Positions 53,149-61,376 of a stretch of DNA of 64,000 bases are shown here, piece after piece (position 1 is the stretch's first letter; each line of letters starts with the position of its first letter). The position numbers and the translations under genes were made by a program. A model generated the notes under the pieces. That model was not told the DNA's origin. It was given only the letters and a program-made list of their open reading frames with translations, and did not search any database. Source of the stretch: Ruminococcus sp. Phil11 (GTDB lineage Bacteria > Bacillota > Clostridia > Oscillospirales > Ruminococcaceae). The stretch spans positions 56,876 to 120,875 of the forward strand of contig MSGZ01000038.1 of assembly GCA_001940925.1 (NCBI GenBank), given 5' to 3'.

Positions 53149-55239
53149 ATGAAAAATCTGGACACCGCAAAAATCAAAAATATCGTTCTCACCGGACACA
53201 GCGGCTGTGGTAAGACCGCTCTCGCTGAAGCACTGCTCTACCGCGCCGGCGTGATCGACCGCATCGGCAAGTCCGCGGACGGCAACACCGTCTGTGACTT
53301 CGATCCCGAGGAGATCAAGCGCAAATATTCAATCAATCTCTCGCTTGCGAGTTTTGAATACAGCGACTACAAGATCAACCTGCTCGACGTTCCGGGTCTG
53401 CTCGACTTCGCAGCAGCCACGAATGAAGGTCTCTATGCAGGCGATACCGTTATTATCTGCGTTTCCGCAAAGTCCGGCGTCCATGTCGGCACGATCAAGG
53501 CCTATCAGGCAGCAAAGAAGCTCAACAAGCACATCCTGTTCGTCGTCACCAAGATCGACGACCCGAACCAGGATTTCTATACCGTTCTGAATTCCCTGAA
53601 GGAGCACTTCGGCGCATCGGTTTGCCCGGTCATCGTTCCGGAGATCGAGAACAATCAGTTCAAGGCGCTCGTGCACCTCGGCAGAATGAAGTCCTATACC
53701 TACGACAAGAAGGGCGCATCCGTCGCTGCTGACGCTGCCGGCATCGTCCTGAACGATAAGGAAGGCATTACCGCAGATTCCCTCATGGACGGTCTGTCCG
53801 AGGCAGTCGCGGAAACCAGTGACGAACTCATGGAAAAGTTCTTCGAGGGCGAGACCTTCACGCAGGAAGAAATCAGCCACGGTATCCACGAGGCAATGCG
53901 TACCGGCCGTGCAATGCCGGTCTTTACGGTTTCCTGCACGAACCCCGCAGGCTGCGACCTGCTGCTTGAGTTCCTCAAGTACATGCCGGATCCCTCCACC
54001 GCTGCTGCGCTGAAGGCGACCGACAAGGCCGGCAAGGATATTGACGTCAAGGTCGATTCCGCTGCACCGCTTTCCGCATTTGTGTTCCGTACCGTTGCGG
54101 ACCCGTTCGTCGGCAAGATGAGCTTTATCAAGGTCATTACCGGTACGCTCACGCCGGATAAGGACCTTGTCAATGCAACGACCGGCGCAACAGAGCGCGT
54201 CGGAAAGCTGTATACGATGCTCGGCAAGAAGCAGACCGAGGTCACCTCTGCGGTCGCGGGCGATATCGTCGTGGCAACGAAGATCTCCGCAAGCACCGGC
54301 GACACCCTCTGCGATGCCGCGAATGTTGTCTCCTATGCAAAGGTCGAGTATCCGAATCCGACCTACCGCATGGCTGTCAAGGCCAGCAAGCAGGGCGACG
54401 AGGCCAAGATCTCCGGCGGTCTGCAGAGACTGCTCGAAGAAGATCAGGCACTGTCCTTCGGTCTGGATACCACGACGAAGGAGCAGATCCTCGCAGGTCT
54501 GGGCGACCAGCACCTCGACGTCGTCAAGGCGAAGATGAAGAGCAAGTTCGGTGTCGATATCGTGCTCGAGGAGCCGAAGATCGCATACCGCGAAACGATC
54601 CGCAAAAAGACCGACAAGGTGCAGGGTCGCCATAAGAAGCAGTCCGGCGGTCACGGTCAGTTCGGTGATGTCTGGATCGAGTTTGAGCCGACTGACAGCG
54701 AAAGCCTCGTCTTTGAGGAAAAGATCTTCGGCGGTTCCGTTCCGAAAAACTTTTTCCCGGCGATCGAGAAGGGTCTGCAGGACAGCGTGAAGAAGGGCGT
54801 GCTCGCGGGCTGCCCGGTCGTCGGCATCAAGGCGACGCTGCTCGACGGTTCCTACCACCCGGTCGATTCATCTGAAATGGCGTTCAAGATCGCGGCATCG
54901 CTCGCGTTCAAGGAAGGCATGAAGCAGGCTGACCCGATCATGCTCGAGCCGATCGGTTCCCTGACCGTCACGATCCCGGATGCAAACACCGGTGAGATCA
55001 TGGGCGATCTGAACAAGCGCCGCGGCAGAGTGCTCGGCATGGAGCCGGCAGGCGACGGCATCACCGTCATTCAGGCAGAAGCTCCGATGCGCGAAATGCA
55101 CGACTTTACGATGTATCTGCGTCAGGTCGCGAAGGGCATGGGCGAGTTTACGTTCGAGTTCCTGCGCTATGAGCCGCTGCCGTCCAACCTGCTCGACGAG
55201 GTTGTCGCAAGCGTCAAGAGCGACGACGAAGAAGAATAA
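53149..55239 (+). CDS. Elongation factor G-like GTPase
   Basis: The product is 696 aa from the ATG at 53149 after AAGGAG. Five EF-G domains are recognisable, including domain IV with RHKKQSGGHGQFGDVWIEF and GSYHPVDSSEMAFK, and domain V with PMREMHDFTMYLRQV. The GTPase motifs are diverged: G1 GHSGCGKTA (EF-G has AHIDAGKTT), G3 DVPGLLDF (usually DTPGH) and G4 TKIDD (usually NKMD). This fits the EF-G paralogue group often called FusA2, not the main translocase, whose usual rpsL-rpsG-tuf context is missing. Its exact role in translation is not known. Confidence 0.9.
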   Translation: MKNLDTAKIKNIVLTGHSGCGKTALAEALLYRAGVIDRIGKSADGNTVCDFDPEEIKRKYSINLSLASFEYSDYKINLLDVPGLLDFAAATNEGLYAGDTVIICVSAKSGVHVGTIKAYQAAKKLNKHILFVVTKIDDPNQDFYTVLNSLKEHFGASVCPVIVPEIENNQFKALVHLGRMKSYTYDKKGASVAADAAGIVLNDKEGITADSLMDGLSEAVAETSDELMEKFFEGETFTQEEISHGIHEAMRTGRAMPVFTVSCTNPAGCDLLLEFLKYMPDPSTAAALKATDKAGKDIDVKVDSAAPLSAFVFRTVADPFVGKMSFIKVITGTLTPDKDLVNATTGATERVGKLYTMLGKKQTEVTSAVAGDIVVATKISASTGDTLCDAANVVSYAKVEYPNPTYRMAVKASKQGDEAKISGGLQRLLEEDQALSFGLDTTTKEQILAGLGDQHLDVVKAKMKSKFGVDIVLEEPKIAYRETIRKKTDKVQGRHKKQSGGHGQFGDVWIEFEPTDSESLVFEEKIFGGSVPKNFFPAIEKGLQDSVKKGVLAGCPVVGIKATLLDGSYHPVDSSEMAFKIAASLAFKEGMKQADPIMLEPIGSLTVTIPDANTGEIMGDLNKRRGRVLGMEPAGDGITVIQAEAPMREMHDFTMYLRQVAKGMGEFTFEFLRYEPLPSNLLDEVVASVKSDDEEE

Positions 55240-55375
55240 GCGGTCGGCAGGGCCGACAGCCGTTTCCCTCCGGCGCGGAGCCCGCGCTGGCATTTCCCTC
55301 CGGGGGAATGGAGCGGAGCACTCCCAGTTTTCGTCACTTCACGCCGCTGACGCGGCTTCTGTAAGGACAGTTCTC
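55240..55375 (+). repeat. Family-2 palindromic intergenic module
   Basis: Starts right after the stop: CGGTCGGCAGGGCCGACAGC as at 11659, then GCGCGGAGCCCGCGC, GGCATTTCCCTCCGGGG, GAGCACTCCCA, CACGCCGCTGACGCGGCTTC. It combines the short copy at 11659 and the copy at 38953. Confidence 0.8.
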
Positions 55376-55442
55376 CCCGCATTTGGCTTTTCTGATTGCT
55401 GTCGGAGAATTTGAAGTGAGCACTTTTCCAAGCCAAAGAAGT

Positions 55443-55480
55443 ATAACAGGCAGTTCAACCGGGCTGCCTGTTATTTTTTC
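55443..55480 (+). terminator. Terminator of the EF-G-like gene
   Basis: ATAACAGGCAG (55443-55453) pairs with CTGCCTGTTAT (55464-55474), followed by six T. Confidence 0.85.
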
Positions 55481-55540
55481 GCAAAGTGTTATATTCTCCG
55501 AAAAAATGCCGTCAATACTGTCAGAGAGAGGTGAGGCAGC

Positions 55541-56098
55541 GTGGACGATGCACATATCATCAGACTGTATCAGCAGCGCGACGAACGGGCACTGCAGGAA
55601 ACAAAGGCGCAGTACGAAGCACTCTGCATGACAGTGGCATACAATATGCTCGGCAGCCGCGAGGATGCGGAAGAATGCATGAACGATGCGCTGATGTGTC
55701 TGTGGCAGGCGATCCCGCCGGCCGAACCGGAATCTCTCGGCGCGTATCTTGTCACCGCAGTCCGGAATGCGGCACGGGATCGGCTTTCGTATCAGAACGC
55801 GCAGCGGCGCGGCGGCGGACAGCTTTCCGTCGCAATGGAGGAGCTGGCAGACTGTCTGCCGTCGGCGGAGCACCCTGACCGGATGCTTGACAGCATCGCG
55901 CTGCGGGATGCATTCCGCAGATTTCTGCCGACGCTGAAACCAATCGCCCGCATGATCTTTCTGCGGCGGTACTGGCTCTGCCTCTCCGCAAAAGAGGTCG
56001 CTGCCGAGACCGGCTGCTCAGTCAGCCGCGTGAACATGTCTCTGATGCGGACCCGAAAGAAACTGAAAGCATTTTTGGAAAAGGAGGAATTGCTGTGA
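55541..56098 (+). CDS. ECF RNA polymerase sigma factor
   Basis: The product is 185 aa from a GTG after GTGAGG. Region 2 contains VAYNMLGSREDAEECMND and LWQAIPPAEPESL; region 4 contains LSAKEVAAETGCSVSRVNMSL. It is clearly paralogous to the sigma factor at 40176-40736. A CCGTCAATA upstream (near 55508-55516) resembles ECF -10 elements and might mark autoregulation. The anti-sigma candidate overlaps its stop. Confidence 0.9.
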   Translation: MDDAHIIRLYQQRDERALQETKAQYEALCMTVAYNMLGSREDAEECMNDALMCLWQAIPPAEPESLGAYLVTAVRNAARDRLSYQNAQRRGGGQLSVAMEELADCLPSAEHPDRMLDSIALRDAFRRFLPTLKPIARMIFLRRYWLCLSAKEVAAETGCSVSRVNMSLMRTRKKLKAFLEKEELL

Positions 56099-57303
56099 AA
56101 CAGGAGGATTTTTTCAGAATCATGGACTGCGCTTCGGATGATGACATCACCGAAATGATGCAGCACCGCCGGTTCCGGCAGGTTCCTTCCGGTGAGGAGG
56201 AGATCACAGTGAAACAGACGGCACAAAAGAAGACCCGCATGACCCGCCGGGGTGCTGCCGCCGGTACGGCCGTCGCAGCGGCTCTGCTGGCACTGAATGT
56301 CGGCGGCGGTTATCTGCTGCTGCACGGCAGAAACGCGGAGAATCCCGCGGCGGAGCAGACGGAATCCGCATTCACGGAACAGGATGAAGCCGCTGTGAAT
56401 ATCGGCACAGAGGAAATTTCGGAGGATATTGCGGCAGATACCGAAGCAGCCGATACGCCGCAGTATGTGCAGCTCATGCAGGAATATTACAATAAGCTAA
56501 CGGATTCGCCGTATTACGAGGGAAAAACCTTCGAGCCGTGCGATTACGATTTCACGGGGCTCGGCAAGGATATCGACTGTACGTTTGAGTGGGATGACTA
56601 CAAGCTGACCTACCGCGCAGTCGTCGGCTGCGACTGGGTGCTGTATTACTTCTACGATGTCGAACCGAAGCAGGGGCAGGACTATCAGCAATTCTGGAGC
56701 GAAAACCCGGATATGGCAAGAATCGCCGTGTCGCTGATAAAAGGCGATGCCGTGAATTTTGCCTGTGACCGCGTTTCAAACGTATTGGATCCGGAGCCGG
56801 ACAACGGCGTATGGCACGGGTTCGGCATCATCACAAACTGCACTGACAAGCCGTTCTTCCGCGGTGAAAATGCAGGCACGCAGATCAGCATCTGCGAGAA
56901 GTATGATACGCCGGAAGAAGCGCAGCAGAATTGCGGGGAACCGTTTGATTTTGAGACAAAGGCGTACCCGCTTCGCGCATGTGAACAGCCGGTGTTCTTC
57001 CGCGATGAGACGCACATGTCCTTTGCGCCAGCATACCATGAGGACGCGGAAGCGATGCTTGCGGAGCATTCTCTGACGCGCTGCGCGGAGACGCCGTTCG
57101 GCAGATATTATGTCAGTGATATGGGGCAGGCCGGCGAATCGTTCCGGTCGCAGAACTGGGTCGGCCCGAGCCTCGGTCTGGAGGGCATTGCGCCCCGGGC
57201 ACTGGATGCGACGTACTTCGGAGAATACAAACACGACGGCGAGGAAATCGCGCATCTGCTCGCGCTGTATGACAGACCTGTTGAAGCAGAGGAAGCGGAA
57301 TAA
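56095..57303 (+). CDS. Putative anti-sigma factor, single-pass membrane protein
   Basis: The product is 402 aa from a GTG that overlaps the sigma stop (GTGA). A cytoplasmic part of about 60 residues (FFRIMDCASDDDITEMM) precedes a membrane helix (about residues 62-82). An acidic linker and an outer domain of about 280 residues follow, with several Cys residues (such as CDYDFTGLGKDIDC). No family is recognised outside. Position and topology suggest an anti-sigma factor sensing an envelope signal. Confidence 0.75.
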   Translation: MKQEDFFRIMDCASDDDITEMMQHRRFRQVPSGEEEITVKQTAQKKTRMTRRGAAAGTAVAAALLALNVGGGYLLLHGRNAENPAAEQTESAFTEQDEAAVNIGTEEISEDIAADTEAADTPQYVQLMQEYYNKLTDSPYYEGKTFEPCDYDFTGLGKDIDCTFEWDDYKLTYRAVVGCDWVLYYFYDVEPKQGQDYQQFWSENPDMARIAVSLIKGDAVNFACDRVSNVLDPEPDNGVWHGFGIITNCTDKPFFRGENAGTQISICEKYDTPEEAQQNCGEPFDFETKAYPLRACEQPVFFRDETHMSFAPAYHEDAEAMLAEHSLTRCAETPFGRYYVSDMGQAGESFRSQNWVGPSLGLEGIAPRALDATYFGEYKHDGEEIAHLLALYDRPVEAEEAE

Positions 57304-57323
57304 ATGAAATTGTGATATACAGA

Positions 57324-57361
57324 CCCCGGCACCGGCTGAATGCAGTCGGTGCCGGGGTTTT
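57324..57361 (+). terminator. Terminator of the sigma/anti-sigma operon
   Basis: CCCCGGCACCG (57324-57334) pairs with CGGTGCCGGGG (57347-57357), followed by TTTT. Confidence 0.9.
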
Positions 57362-57394
57362 GCGGTTTATTTGTTGGGGGTTGTTGGATTTTGC

Positions 57395-57725
57395 TCTGCG
57401 CTGCCGCGCTTCGGAGCCAAAGGGCGGGTGCCCTTTGGAAACCTGCCCGCTTCACTCGTCGCGGCTGATGCCGCTCCTATGTTCAGCGGGCATCGCGGAT
57501 TGCTCCGCAATCCGCCTAGGGAGGCCCTCTCTTACAGGGCCTCCCTCTCATCAAAACGCTCCCCCGGAGCGTTTTGATGATTCACCCCTGCGGTGCGCCT
57601 GACGATAGGGGTGTTTCGCGCTCTGCGGAGCGCGACGGGGGCTCCGCCCCTCGACCCTGCAAACTTTTGAAAAAAAGTTTGATCAAAACTTTTGTGAGGC
57701 TGCAAACAGTTCGTCTAACGCCCGA
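57395..57725 (-). repeat. Family-1 multi-hairpin intergenic repeat, inverted
   Basis: Read on the minus strand the order is CCGGTCGGGCGTTAG, TTTGCAGCC, AAAAGTTTTGATCAAAC, GGGGC/GCCCC, CGCGCTC/GAGCGCG, CACCGCAGGGGTGAATCAT, AAAACGCTCC-GGG-GGAGCGTTTT, GGGAGGCCCT/AGGGCCTCCC, GCGGATTGC/GCAATCCGC, a nested stem around GCGGC/GCCGC and CCAAAGGGC/GCCCTTTGG. It is the closest relative of the copy at 2636. Confidence 0.88.
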
Positions 57726-57858
57726 CCGGAATGCCCGCGGCGGGCTTCAGCATTGGGAGAAGTTGCCTAACAGAAGCCGCTTTAGCGGCGTGCAGTTCAG
57801 ATTGTTGGGAGAACTCCGCTGCCGCCCTCCGGAGGGAAATGCCACTGCGGGCTCCGCA
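57726..57858 (-). repeat. Family-2 palindromic intergenic module, inverted
   Basis: On the minus strand: CTGCGGAGCCCGCAG, GGCATTTCCCTCCGGAGGG, TCTCCCAACAATCTGAA, CACGCCGCTAAAGCGGCTTC, TTCTCCCAATGCTGAAGC, CGCCGCGGGC. It precedes the family-1 element in the same orientation, as it does at 38953-39345. Confidence 0.85.
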
Positions 57859-57859
57859 G

Positions 57860-57888
57860 TTGACTTTTCTTGCGATTCATGATAGAAT
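57860..57888 (+). promoter_or_regulatory. Sigma-A-like promoter of the third ECF sigma operon
   Basis: TTGACT (57860-57865), 17 bp, TAGAAT (57883-57888). A CCGCCGT/ACGGCGG hairpin lies in the leader (about 57921-57948). Confidence 0.7.
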
Positions 57889-57995
57889 AGGGGACGGGGA
57901 AACGAAAAATAACAGAAACCGCCGTCAGCCGGGGAACTGTACGGCGGATGTCAAAGCATTCAATCCGATGACTGAATGGGGAAGGAGATCCGGTT

Positions 57996-58544
57996 TTGGA
58001 TAAAGATGCGCAATGCAATGCAGCCGCGGAGCAGTATTACCAACCGCTGTACCGCTACTGCCTTTTGCAGCTCGGCGGAGATTTGTCCGCCGCCGATGAC
58101 TGCGTGCAGGAAACTTTCCTGCGTATGCTCGAAAAAAAGGACACGCTCGATTTTACCGGAAATATCCGCAGCTGGCTCTACAGCACCGCCTACCGCGTCA
58201 TTAAGGAGTACCGGCTCCGGAACCGCCGCGAAATGGAACTCTGCCCCGGTGACCTCGATGTCGAAGCAGTCTCCGCGGAACAGGATACCGCTTCTGCGGA
58301 GGAAGCAGCCAAGTTGTTAAGCGCCCTCTCGGACGAGGAATACCGCCTGCTGGAAGCCTATTACGACAGCGAACACGGCAGCAAGGCAGCGGTCGCAAAG
58401 GAATACGGCATGACCATGGCGCAGCTCTATAAGCGCGTCCAGACACTCCGTCTGCGCCTGCTGCGCCGTCAACCTGCTGTAGATGAAGCGGAAAAGCAGC
58501 AATCTGATTGTACAAACCGCCAAAAGTTTAAGCGAGGGCGGTAA
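57996..58544 (+). CDS. ECF RNA polymerase sigma factor
   Basis: The product is 182 aa from a TTG after AAGGAG. Region 2 has YYQPLYRYCLLQLGGDLSAADD-like sequence and FLRMLEKKDTLDF; region 4 has YDSEHGSKAAVAKEYGMTMAQLYKRVQTLRLRLL. It belongs to a different ECF subgroup from the two others in this window. The anti-sigma candidate begins 2 bp after its stop. Confidence 0.88.
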   Translation: MDKDAQCNAAAEQYYQPLYRYCLLQLGGDLSAADDCVQETFLRMLEKKDTLDFTGNIRSWLYSTAYRVIKEYRLRNRREMELCPGDLDVEAVSAEQDTASAEEAAKLLSALSDEEYRLLEAYYDSEHGSKAAVAKEYGMTMAQLYKRVQTLRLRLLRRQPAVDEAEKQQSDCTNRQKFKRGR

Positions 58545-58546
58545 AT

Positions 58547-59533
58547 ATGCAGAAAAAAATTCATTTAAAGGTGAAACACGAAAGCAGCAATGCTTTTACC
58601 GTCCGGAAGGAGCTTGTACCTATGACAACACCAAAGGCTTTGGCTGCTGCAATGCGGCGGCGCGATGCCGATAGCATGATGCTGCGGGAAATGCAGCAGA
58701 TGCTCCGGGCGGAACTGGAAAAGCCGCCGGAGACGCAGAATCTTGATGCGGTCGATGAGCTGACCGCAGGGATCTGCGAAATTTGCGGACTGGAGCAGGC
58801 AGTCGCAGAACATTCCCGCAAGGGGCTGGAGACGTTCCGCAAAAACATCACACCACAAATCGCAGCAAATACAACAACAACAACCACGGATACAATCGCA
58901 GAACCGGTCGCCGCACCCGTCAGACTGAAACGGATCTTCCACTGGAAGCGGCTCGCAGCCCTGGCAGCATCGTTTGCAGGCGCGCTGATGATCGGCAATT
59001 TTGCAACAAAGGGCGCACTCGGAGACAACCTGCTGAATACCGGTGCAAGACTGATCCACGGCGGCGTTGAGATCTCAATGGATGAGCCGGAATCCGCCGC
59101 GGAAGATTTGCCGGAGGGGATTCATGATCCCTACGGCATTCAGGAAGAATGCAGCAAGGCCGGCTTTACGGCGATGACACCGCAGTATATCCCGGAGGAT
59201 CTCACGAACGTCACCTTTGACCGCGAGATCTCCGCGGGGATACAGGATGTCTGGGTCCGGATCACGGATGATGCGGATGAGCGCATCTTCTCTTTGCATT
59301 ATATGCATTATGAGGATGAGAGCCAGTGTCCGGATGTGATCCTCCCGACGCAGGATTATTCGCCGGAAGTGCGGGAGATCAACGGCATTTCCGTTCATCA
59401 GGTCATTGAGGATGATTATGTCACCTCGACGTTCCGGTATAACAATGTCAATTATACCGTGGACTGTGCCAACCTGACGGCGGAAGAATCCGAAGCGATC
59501 CTGATGTCATTCTTTGATAACACCAACCTCTGA
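58547..59533 (+). CDS. Putative anti-sigma factor with DUF4367-like outer domain
   Basis: The product is 328 aa if started at 58547; an internal ATG at 58622 has the better ribosome site (AAGGAG) and would give 303 aa. Cytoplasmic residues about 30-125 include a CEICGL pair and a poly-Thr run. A membrane helix lies near 133-150. The outer domain includes FTAMTPQYIPEDLTNVTF and YNNVNYTVDC, similar to DUF4367. It probably restrains the sigma factor encoded just upstream. Confidence 0.75.
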   Translation: MQKKIHLKVKHESSNAFTVRKELVPMTTPKALAAAMRRRDADSMMLREMQQMLRAELEKPPETQNLDAVDELTAGICEICGLEQAVAEHSRKGLETFRKNITPQIAANTTTTTTDTIAEPVAAPVRLKRIFHWKRLAALAASFAGALMIGNFATKGALGDNLLNTGARLIHGGVEISMDEPESAAEDLPEGIHDPYGIQEECSKAGFTAMTPQYIPEDLTNVTFDREISAGIQDVWVRITDDADERIFSLHYMHYEDESQCPDVILPTQDYSPEVREINGISVHQVIEDDYVTSTFRYNNVNYTVDCANLTAEESEAILMSFFDNTNL

Positions 59534-59609
59534 TTCGTCAGGCGATGCAGAACCGGCTGACGATCCTGAAACTCCTTTTATGATTTTGTTTGTTGAGATG
59601 ATGATTTTC

Positions 59610-59648
59610 GGGAAGGTGATCCGGCCAGATCGCCTTCCCCTCTTTTTT
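59610..59648 (+). terminator. Terminator of the third sigma operon
   Basis: GGGAAGG (59610-59616) with inner GATC pairs with CCTTCCC (59633-59639), followed by CTCTTTTTT. Confidence 0.85.
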
Positions 59649-59806
59649 ATCCGCAGATATGTATATGTTGCCTATAATTATACACACCGTATTTTGCATT
59701 TTGTTGCAAACGCAGATTGTGGGAAAGAATAGGTAAAAAAAGGCAGTAAAAATCATTTATGGGTGTAAGCGGGTTCCGGAAGGTACCCGAAAGGAGGATA
59801 CAAAGA

Positions 59807-60331
59807 ATGACAATTCGCAAATCTCTGACAGCAATCCTGGCAGCGGGAATGCTTCTGTCTCAGTCTGTGCGGGCAGCTGCGGCAGCACCCATTCAGGACG
59901 CGCAAAAGGAAATCCTGTCACAGCAGGCTCTGCAGTACAATCAGTATTATGCAGCAGGTCCTGTAAACCAGAAGGCGATCGGACTGATGGCTTTCGGACT
60001 TATCTATGAATCAAATGCATATGTAAGTGTCGCTCCCGGCGGGTTATATCTTACAACACGGACAAGCTCCCGCAACATAGTGCGGAGAATCGGATTGACC
60101 GAAGTCAAGCTGGAGTACAGCCCTGACGGCCATTCCAACTGGACAACTGCCACGAATCTGGGCAGTTTTCTGAACAGCAATTCAAGTTCGCACAGAATCA
60201 CAAACAGATATATCCCGGCGACGAACGGAACAGGCTATTATCGCATAAATCTTAAACATACTGCTTATAATAATATTTCTGATCCGCAGAAAATTCAGTA
60301 CATATCGGAACCGAAGAAAATATACTGCTGA
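59807..60331 (+). CDS. Secreted protein of unknown function
   Basis: The product is 174 aa from the ATG at 59807 after AAAGGAGG. An n-region MTIRK, hydrophobic core and AAAAAP cleavage area give a typical Sec signal peptide (about residues 1-27). The mature part is rich in Tyr, Asn, Ser and Thr (VKLEYSPDGHSNWTTATNL) and might be a beta-sandwich. Base composition is more AT-rich than its neighbours. No family is recognised. It follows the third sigma operon and may be one of its targets. Confidence 0.7.
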   Translation: MTIRKSLTAILAAGMLLSQSVRAAAAAPIQDAQKEILSQQALQYNQYYAAGPVNQKAIGLMAFGLIYESNAYVSVAPGGLYLTTRTSSRNIVRRIGLTEVKLEYSPDGHSNWTTATNLGSFLNSNSSSHRITNRYIPATNGTGYYRINLKHTAYNNISDPQKIQYISEPKKIYC

Positions 60332-60750
60332 TCAAAGCGGATCGCTTTTTCCAATTTGCTTTCCCCGGCAATGGGGGCAACTGCTGACGTAACTTGAGAG
60401 AGCCGGTTTCATACCAATCCCGTATCTGCACATGAACTTCGTATTCTGAAACCTCATCGCAAGCTGAAAAAGTATCCTACCTTACACCACCCACAAATCC
60501 ACTTGTGAATCCGGTTCTCTCACCGGCAGCATCCGGCATCCCGCACCCGTTAATCCTATCAAATTTCTCCGTATTGAACAAAGCATAGTCGCACTACAAG
60601 TCACACCACTTTTTACACTGACATTATTCCCCGAAACCACACCACTTCCTTACTCTGTACCGTTTACGGGCATTGGGTCTGTATGTACCGCGGTACGATC
60701 ACAGCACGGAAGCACTGTCAGCCGTACCACAACGGGCGTCGGATTTGTCC
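60332..60750. other. AT-richer intergenic region without assignable gene
   Basis: No open frame with a ribosome site is seen. The minus strand has a 41-codon frame (60457 to 60332) containing CPHC, and another frame with VQIRDWYETGSLKLRQQ that lacks a start. A GAGAGCCGG and CCGGTTCTCTC pair (about 60396 and 60513) is an imperfect inverted repeat. It could be a decayed gene or mobile element remnant. Confidence 0.35.
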
Positions 60751-60751
60751 C

Positions 60752-60797
60752 CATTTTTTAACAGCCTGCATGGGTTCTCCCGTGCAGGCTGTTTTGT
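60752..60797 (+). terminator. Strong terminator hairpin
   Basis: ACAGCCTGCA (60761-60770) pairs with TGCAGGCTGT (60783-60792), followed by TTTTG, and preceded by TTTTTTA so that it can work in both directions. The gene it serves is not clear, which hints at a lost or unseen transcript in 60332-60750. Confidence 0.75.
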
Positions 60798-60820
60798 GTC
60801 CGGCAGGGCGGGGAGTCCCC

Positions 60821-60872
60821 GCGTTCACGCCGCAGAGCGGCTTCTTTGGATTTGCTTCTCCCAATGCCCAAG
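60821..60872 (+). repeat. Fragment of family-2 module
   Basis: CACGCCGCAGAGCGGCTTCT and GCTTCTCCCAATGCCCAAGC repeat the second half of the family-2 copies. Confidence 0.65.
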
Positions 60873-60884
60873 CATACATTAGCA

Positions 60885-60918
60885 AAAAGGACACCGATCA
60901 CAGCACCGGCGTCCTTTT
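60885..60918 (-). terminator. Recurrent GGACGC terminator after aroQ
   Basis: On the minus strand AAAAGGACGCCGG pairs with CCGGTGTCCTTTTT (with wobble positions) around TGCTGTGAT. It lies 15-48 bp beyond the aroQ stop. Confidence 0.8.
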
Positions 60919-60932
60919 CGTTTTATATGCAA

Positions 60933-61376
60933 TCAAGCGTTTGTCTGCGCGATATGCGCCTTCAGAATCCGCAGCCCCTCAAGATAGCCCGCAAAGCCCT
61001 TGCCCTTGACGGTCGCAATGCAGGCCTGCCGGATATACGAGATTTTCCGGAATTCGTCCCGCGTATCCGGATCGGAGATATGCACCTCAACGGTCGGGAT
61101 CTGCACCGCCTTGACCGCATCCAGCAGCGCAACGCTCGTGTGCGTATACGCCGCGGGATTGATGAGGATACCGTCCGCCTTGCCGTAGGCCGCCTGTATT
61201 TTGTCCACGAGGTCGCCCTCATGGTTCGACTGATAGCATTCGACCGTCACGCCGAGCCGCGCAGCCTCCGCCTCGATCATCGCGATCAGGTCGGCAAGGG
61301 TCTGTGTGCCGTAATGCTCCGGCTCACGGATTCCCAGCATGTTCAAATTCGGTCCATTCAGCACGAGTATATGCAC
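60933..61376 (-). CDS. aroQ: Type II 3-dehydroquinate dehydratase
   Basis: The product is 147 aa from a GTG after GGAGGG, giving the standard AroQ length. Motifs: LVLNGPNLNMLG, the catalytic Tyr in EPEHYG, QSNHEGDLVDKIQ, INPAAYTHTS and VEVHISDPDTRDEFR. It dehydrates 3-dehydroquinate to 3-dehydroshikimate. Its start lies 53 bp inside the aroE-aroK gene in another frame, so its translation may be coupled to that gene. Confidence 0.96.
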   Translation of the reverse strand: MHILVLNGPNLNMLGIREPEHYGTQTLADLIAMIEAEAARLGVTVECYQSNHEGDLVDKIQAAYGKADGILINPAAYTHTSVALLDAVKAVQIPTVEVHISDPDTRDEFRKISYIRQACIATVKGKGFAGYLEGLRILKAHIAQTNA

